From the NCBI GenBank assembly GCA_035995985.1, contig DASYJY010000153.1, positions 1 through 33,325 of the forward strand: 33,325 nucleotides of DNA, given 5' to 3'. Position numbers and translations under genes: made by a program. Under the pieces are notes generated by a model. The model had not been told where the DNA came from and made no database searches. It saw only the letters and a program-made list of their open reading frames with translations. This DNA comes from JADGNZ01 sp035995985. Lineage in GTDB: Bacteria > Acidobacteriota > Thermoanaerobaculia > Gp7-AA8. Below are positions 31,387 to 33,325 of the stretch, piece by piece (positions within the stretch are counted from its first letter, which is position 1; each line of letters starts with the position of its first letter).

Positions 31387-31650
31387 TCATCGTTTCCGGC
31401 GAACTGATGATCCGCCGTGCACACGGTCGAAGACCATCACGAGCTTAGTCACTGGGCATTCGAGCGCTCTTGCCAACCGAACGAGGGTGCCGATCGTCGG
31501 CGTCGTCACTCCACGTTCGAGTTTGCTGATGAACATTGTGTTCGTGTCAGCGCGCTCGGCGAGTTCCGCCTGCGTGAGGCCGCGGGCGATGCGAAGAGAA
31601 CGAAGATGGGGGCCGAAGATTTCGCCCTCTCCGTTTGACGACTTGGTCAT
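31387..31650 (-). CDS. XRE-family HTH regulator, controller-protein-like
   Basis: The 87-residue product contains one XRE helix-turn-helix at about residues 14-68: 'LRSLRIARGLTQAELAERAD' and 'TNTMFISKLERGVTTPT' then 'IGTLVRLARALECPVTKLV'. Size and position match C-proteins of restriction-modification systems, small dimeric regulators that time nuclease and methylase expression. The tail is basic (RRKR). It is on the same strand as the methyltransferase operon, with the control region between, and divergent from the gene at 31711. Its start codon is only 9 bases from the -35 box of that divergent promoter, so it might also repress it. Confidence 0.88.
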   Translation of the reverse strand: MTKSSNGEGEIFGPHLRSLRIARGLTQAELAERADTNTMFISKLERGVTTPTIGTLVRLARALECPVTKLVMVFDRVHGGSSVRRKR

Positions 31651-31659
31651 CGACGCCTC

Positions 31660-31704
31660 TTGACAATTGGCAACGCACTAACCATATTGTGATATCGCAA
31701 GGAG
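31660..31704 (+). promoter_or_regulatory. consensus sigma-70 promoter and ribosome site for the gene at 31711
   Basis: TTGACA (31660-31665), a 17-base spacer and CATATT (31683-31688) make a near-consensus housekeeping promoter. AAGGAG (31699-31704) is six bases before ATG 31711. The leader would be only about 15 bases. This is the clearest promoter in the window. Confidence 0.8.
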
Positions 31705-31710
31705 ATCATC

Positions 31711-32172
31711 ATGGACACCAACACCAAATTCCGCATACGCCACATCTTCCTTTCTCCCCGTCCCCACTTCCCGCTGAATACGGTCGCGGAGTTGTTGGAG
31801 ATGTCGGTGGCGGAGTTGAAGAACGAGATTAAAGATGGCGGGATTGTAGCGGTTTCGACTCGCGTCGGGGTGCGGGTGACGCGGGAGGAGATGGTGGCGG
31901 CGGCGATGTCGCGGTGGGAGGTGGCGGTCATCGAGAGGGCGCTGGGGCGGGAGGCGGCGGGGGTGTTGCCGGAGGCGATTCGGCTTGTCGAGCTGCGGGC
32001 GCGCGTTCCTCGGTATCAGAAAGAGATGCTGCGGTATCTGGCGCGGCAGGAGGGGACGTCGATTGGCACCATCCTCTCGCGCGAGCTGGAAGACATGGCC
32101 TCGGCGCGTGCCGAGGAGCTGGCGGCGGCGGTGCCTTCGGTGGCGGTCGCGCTGCAGTTTGCGGGCGGGTGA
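31711..32172 (+). CDS. hypothetical protein with HTH/excisionase-like N-terminus
   Basis: The 153-residue product begins 'MDTNTKFRIRHIFLSPRPHF' and continues 'PLNTVAELLEMSVAELKNEI', which looks like a MerR/excisionase-type helix-turn-helix followed by a basic strand 'VGVRVTREEMVAAAM'. The second half is helical and Ala/Glu/Arg-rich, with 'LVELRARVPRYQKEMLRYLA' as a likely dimer or partner-binding helix. I recall similar proteins in Acidobacteriota and Deltaproteobacteria, unassigned. A DNA-binding regulator or antitoxin-like role is inferred. It has a very strong promoter, unlike its neighbours, and is convergent with the second XRE gene. Confidence 0.75.
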   Translation: MDTNTKFRIRHIFLSPRPHFPLNTVAELLEMSVAELKNEIKDGGIVAVSTRVGVRVTREEMVAAAMSRWEVAVIERALGREAAGVLPEAIRLVELRARVPRYQKEMLRYLARQEGTSIGTILSRELEDMASARAEELAAAVPSVAVALQFAGG

Positions 32173-32184
32173 TCGCGCAAACCG

Positions 32185-32475
32185 CTAGGTTGTTGCGGGA
32201 GGCTTCGCCTCAGGCAGGATCGGTGGTGGCGTGGTGCGGGCGGCGGCGAGCCAGCGCATGACGTCGCCGATGTCGGCGCCGAGGACTTCGATCAGTTCCA
32301 GGACCATGGGAAGGCTCGGGATGTTCCCGCCGTACTCGAGGATGCCGATGTAGGTCGGCGTGACCCCGGCGCGCTGCGCGAGTTTCTGGCGCGTCCAGCC
32401 GCGCTGCTCGCGCAGTTGTTTCAGGACCGCGCCGAAGCGTTCCGCGTCAGGATCGATCCGCATCCCGCGAGGCAT
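32185..32475 (-). CDS. XRE-family HTH transcriptional regulator
   Basis: The 96-residue product has an HTH_3 domain at about residues 14-72: 'FGAVLKQLREQRGWTRQKLA', 'QRAGVTPTYIGILEYGGNIP' and 'SLPMVLELIEVLGADIGDVM'. The recognition helix contains PTYIGILE. A Pro-rich tail follows. It is a small stand-alone DNA-binding repressor, target unknown. ATG 32475 is used; ATG 32463 (MRIDPDAERF) is also possible. It converges with the 31711 gene, with 12 bases between stops. Confidence 0.88.
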   Translation of the reverse strand: MPRGMRIDPDAERFGAVLKQLREQRGWTRQKLAQRAGVTPTYIGILEYGGNIPSLPMVLELIEVLGADIGDVMRWLAAARTTPPPILPEAKPPATT

Positions 32476-32811
32476 CCGTTAGATGATAACTCAAGCCGAG
32501 GATTGAGTTGAATACGTCGATTCGAAGCCTGCGACGTTCGAAACGACGCATCGATGATCACCAAGGTTGGAGTGTTTGGCTCGCTGCGACGCGTTCACTC
32601 TTTCCTTGGAAAGAGTGAACGCGTTGTTCGGTCCTTTTGACATAAACCAAGGTTCGAGTGCGAACATCGGCAGCTGGCGCAATCGGTTCGAAACGAAGCG
32701 TGAATGGTCCGAAAGAAAGCATCGATGCTCCGAATCGCAGGATCAACTCTTTCCTTGGTATCCAGCGTTCGCACAAACGGTCGATTGAATTCAATCCATG
32801 GTTGCCCCGCA
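32476..32811. other. non-coding stretch with recurring words and a perfect palindrome
   Basis: No gene is convincing here, although short frames are open on both strands. The words TTCGAAACGA (32534 and 32686 areas), GCATCGATG (32548 and 32718 areas), CCAAGGTT (32560 and 32648 areas) and CTCTTTCCTTGG (32598 and 32746 areas) each occur about twice. GC is lower than in neighbouring genes. Confidence 0.55.
32589..32624. repeat. perfect 17-bp inverted repeat with a 2-base loop
   Basis: ACGCGTTCACTCTTTCC (32589-32605) is followed by TT and its exact inverse GGAAAGAGTGAACGCGT (32608-32624). No T tract follows. It could be a cruciform, operator or the base of a small RNA. Confidence 0.9.
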
Positions 32812-32878
32812 GATGACGCCGATGGGACAGATTTCTATCCTGGGTTCATCTGTGTCATCTGCTGTGTCATCTGCGGAT
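32812..32878. repeat. CCGCAGATGAC-type inverted repeat
   Basis: CCGCAGATGACGCCGATG...ACAGATT on the left faces TCATCTGTGTCATCTGC...ATCTGCGG on the right, with the right arm internally duplicated (TGTCATCTGC twice). Similar CAGATGACGCAGATG repeats are common between genes in GC-rich environmental genomes, from memory. It ends 18 bases before the ribosome site of the next gene. Confidence 0.75.
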
Positions 32879-32908
32879 AAACTCCCGGCGCATTTCGGAG
32901 GAAAGACC

Positions 32909-33325
32909 ATGTCTGAAAAGAAGATCATCGCGGTGGTTGGGGCAACGGGAGCGCAGGGGGGCGGGTTGGTTCGCGCGATCACGTCCGATCCGGACGGGCC
33001 GTTTACGGCGCGCGCAATTACGCGCGACGTCAACTCGGATAAAGCGCGCGCGCTTGCTGCACTCGGTGCCGAGGTTGTGGCGGGGGATGTCGATGACTCG
33101 GAGAGTCTGCGGCGCGCGTTCGACGGCGCGTATGGCGCGTATTGCGTCACGTTCTTCTGGAACCATTTCTCGCCCGCCACCGAGCTGGCGCAGGCGAGGG
33201 CGATGGCCGAGGCGGCGCGGGATGCGGGGGTGAAGCATGTGATCTGGTCGACGCTCGAGGACACGCGGAAGCGGGTGCCGCTCAGCGATGACCGCATGCC
33301 GACGCTCATGGGGCAATACAAAGTG
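32909..33325 (+). CDS. NmrA-like NAD(P)-binding protein (3' end outside window)
   Basis: The first 139 residues are visible. The Rossmann fold opens with 'KKIIAVVGATGAQGGGLVRA' (GxxGxxG), followed by 'ARAITRDVNSDKARALAALG', 'AEVVAGDVDDSESLRRAFDG' and 'AYGAYCVTFFW', the usual sequence of NmrA/HSCARG-type atypical short-chain dehydrogenases. A 'GVKHVIWSTLED' strand is present. Such proteins sense NAD(P) state or reduce small substrates; which applies is unknown. The start is supported by CGGAGG about six bases upstream. The gene is cut by the end of the window. Confidence 0.93.
   Translation, partial: MSEKKIIAVVGATGAQGGGLVRAITSDPDGPFTARAITRDVNSDKARALAALGAEVVAGDVDDSESLRRAFDGAYGAYCVTFFWNHFSPATELAQARAMAEAARDAGVKHVIWSTLEDTRKRVPLSDDRMPTLMGQYKV

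Noticed and set aside
32491..32794. Three short frames on both strands in the palindrome region
   Set aside because: None has a ribosome site or balanced composition, and they mirror one another through the inverted words.
1..33325. tRNA or rRNA genes
   Set aside because: No cloverleaf-like or rRNA-conserved sequence was noticed by eye; a covariance-model scan was not possible.

Overview
The window is GC-rich bacterial DNA, apparently chromosomal. The closest fit is an Acidobacteriota-like soil or sediment bacterium, but this is an inference from gene content, not proof. The pointers are a Ser/Thr kinase fused to a membrane segment and TPRs, DUF5666-type repeat proteins, an M19 dipeptidase, many lipoproteins, and several families of GC-rich inverted repeats between genes.

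Layout. 1-522: tail of a DUF4388-like protein and a small coupled gene. 551-3659 (minus): probable operon lolC/E-type permease, carA, TPM-domain (YgcG-like) protein. 3687-3876: long inverted repeat. 3906-6468 (plus): HAD phosphatase, M19 dipeptidase and two small genes of unknown role. 6489-6639: dispersed repeat whose second copy lies at 16885-17009. 6654-8916 (minus): PBP4-type D-Ala-D-Ala carboxypeptidase lipoprotein and an unknown protein carrying short tandem repeats. 8941-9950: a REP-associated tyrosine transposase (RAYT) embedded in GC hairpins that share a CTCC/GGAG loop. 9961-15938: small lipoprotein, unusual beta-ketoacyl synthase with a large insert, alpha/beta-hydrolase lipoprotein, large di-heme cytochrome c resembling the RoxA rubber-oxygenase family. 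16071-20673 (plus): two-repeat DUF5666 lipoprotein, kinase-TPR, six-repeat DUF5666 protein. 20903-21145: a roughly 243-bp element with inverted termini. 21180-24705 (minus): pqiABC, with 4-bp overlaps between genes. 24886-27304: LamG-like secreted protein, SUI1/YciH, unknown protein, YwgA-like protein.

27350-31650 (minus) is the most interesting block: a compact restriction-modification-like or defence operon of lower GC than its surroundings. In transcription order it encodes an XRE controller-like protein, a small winged-helix-like protein, an amino-type DNA methyltransferase (DPMMGSGT, TSPPY), a P-loop/DEAD half-helicase, a Z1-domain protein overlapping it in another frame, and a small protein with an FQIKHSSKRLSPW signature that may be the nuclease. 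The ATPase and Z1 halves are normally one polypeptide in this family, so this is either a frameshift or a two-subunit version.

31711-33325: a strong consensus promoter driving a small DNA-binding-like protein, a second XRE protein, a non-coding stretch with a perfect palindrome and recurring words, and the start of an NmrA-like oxidoreductase cut by the window end.
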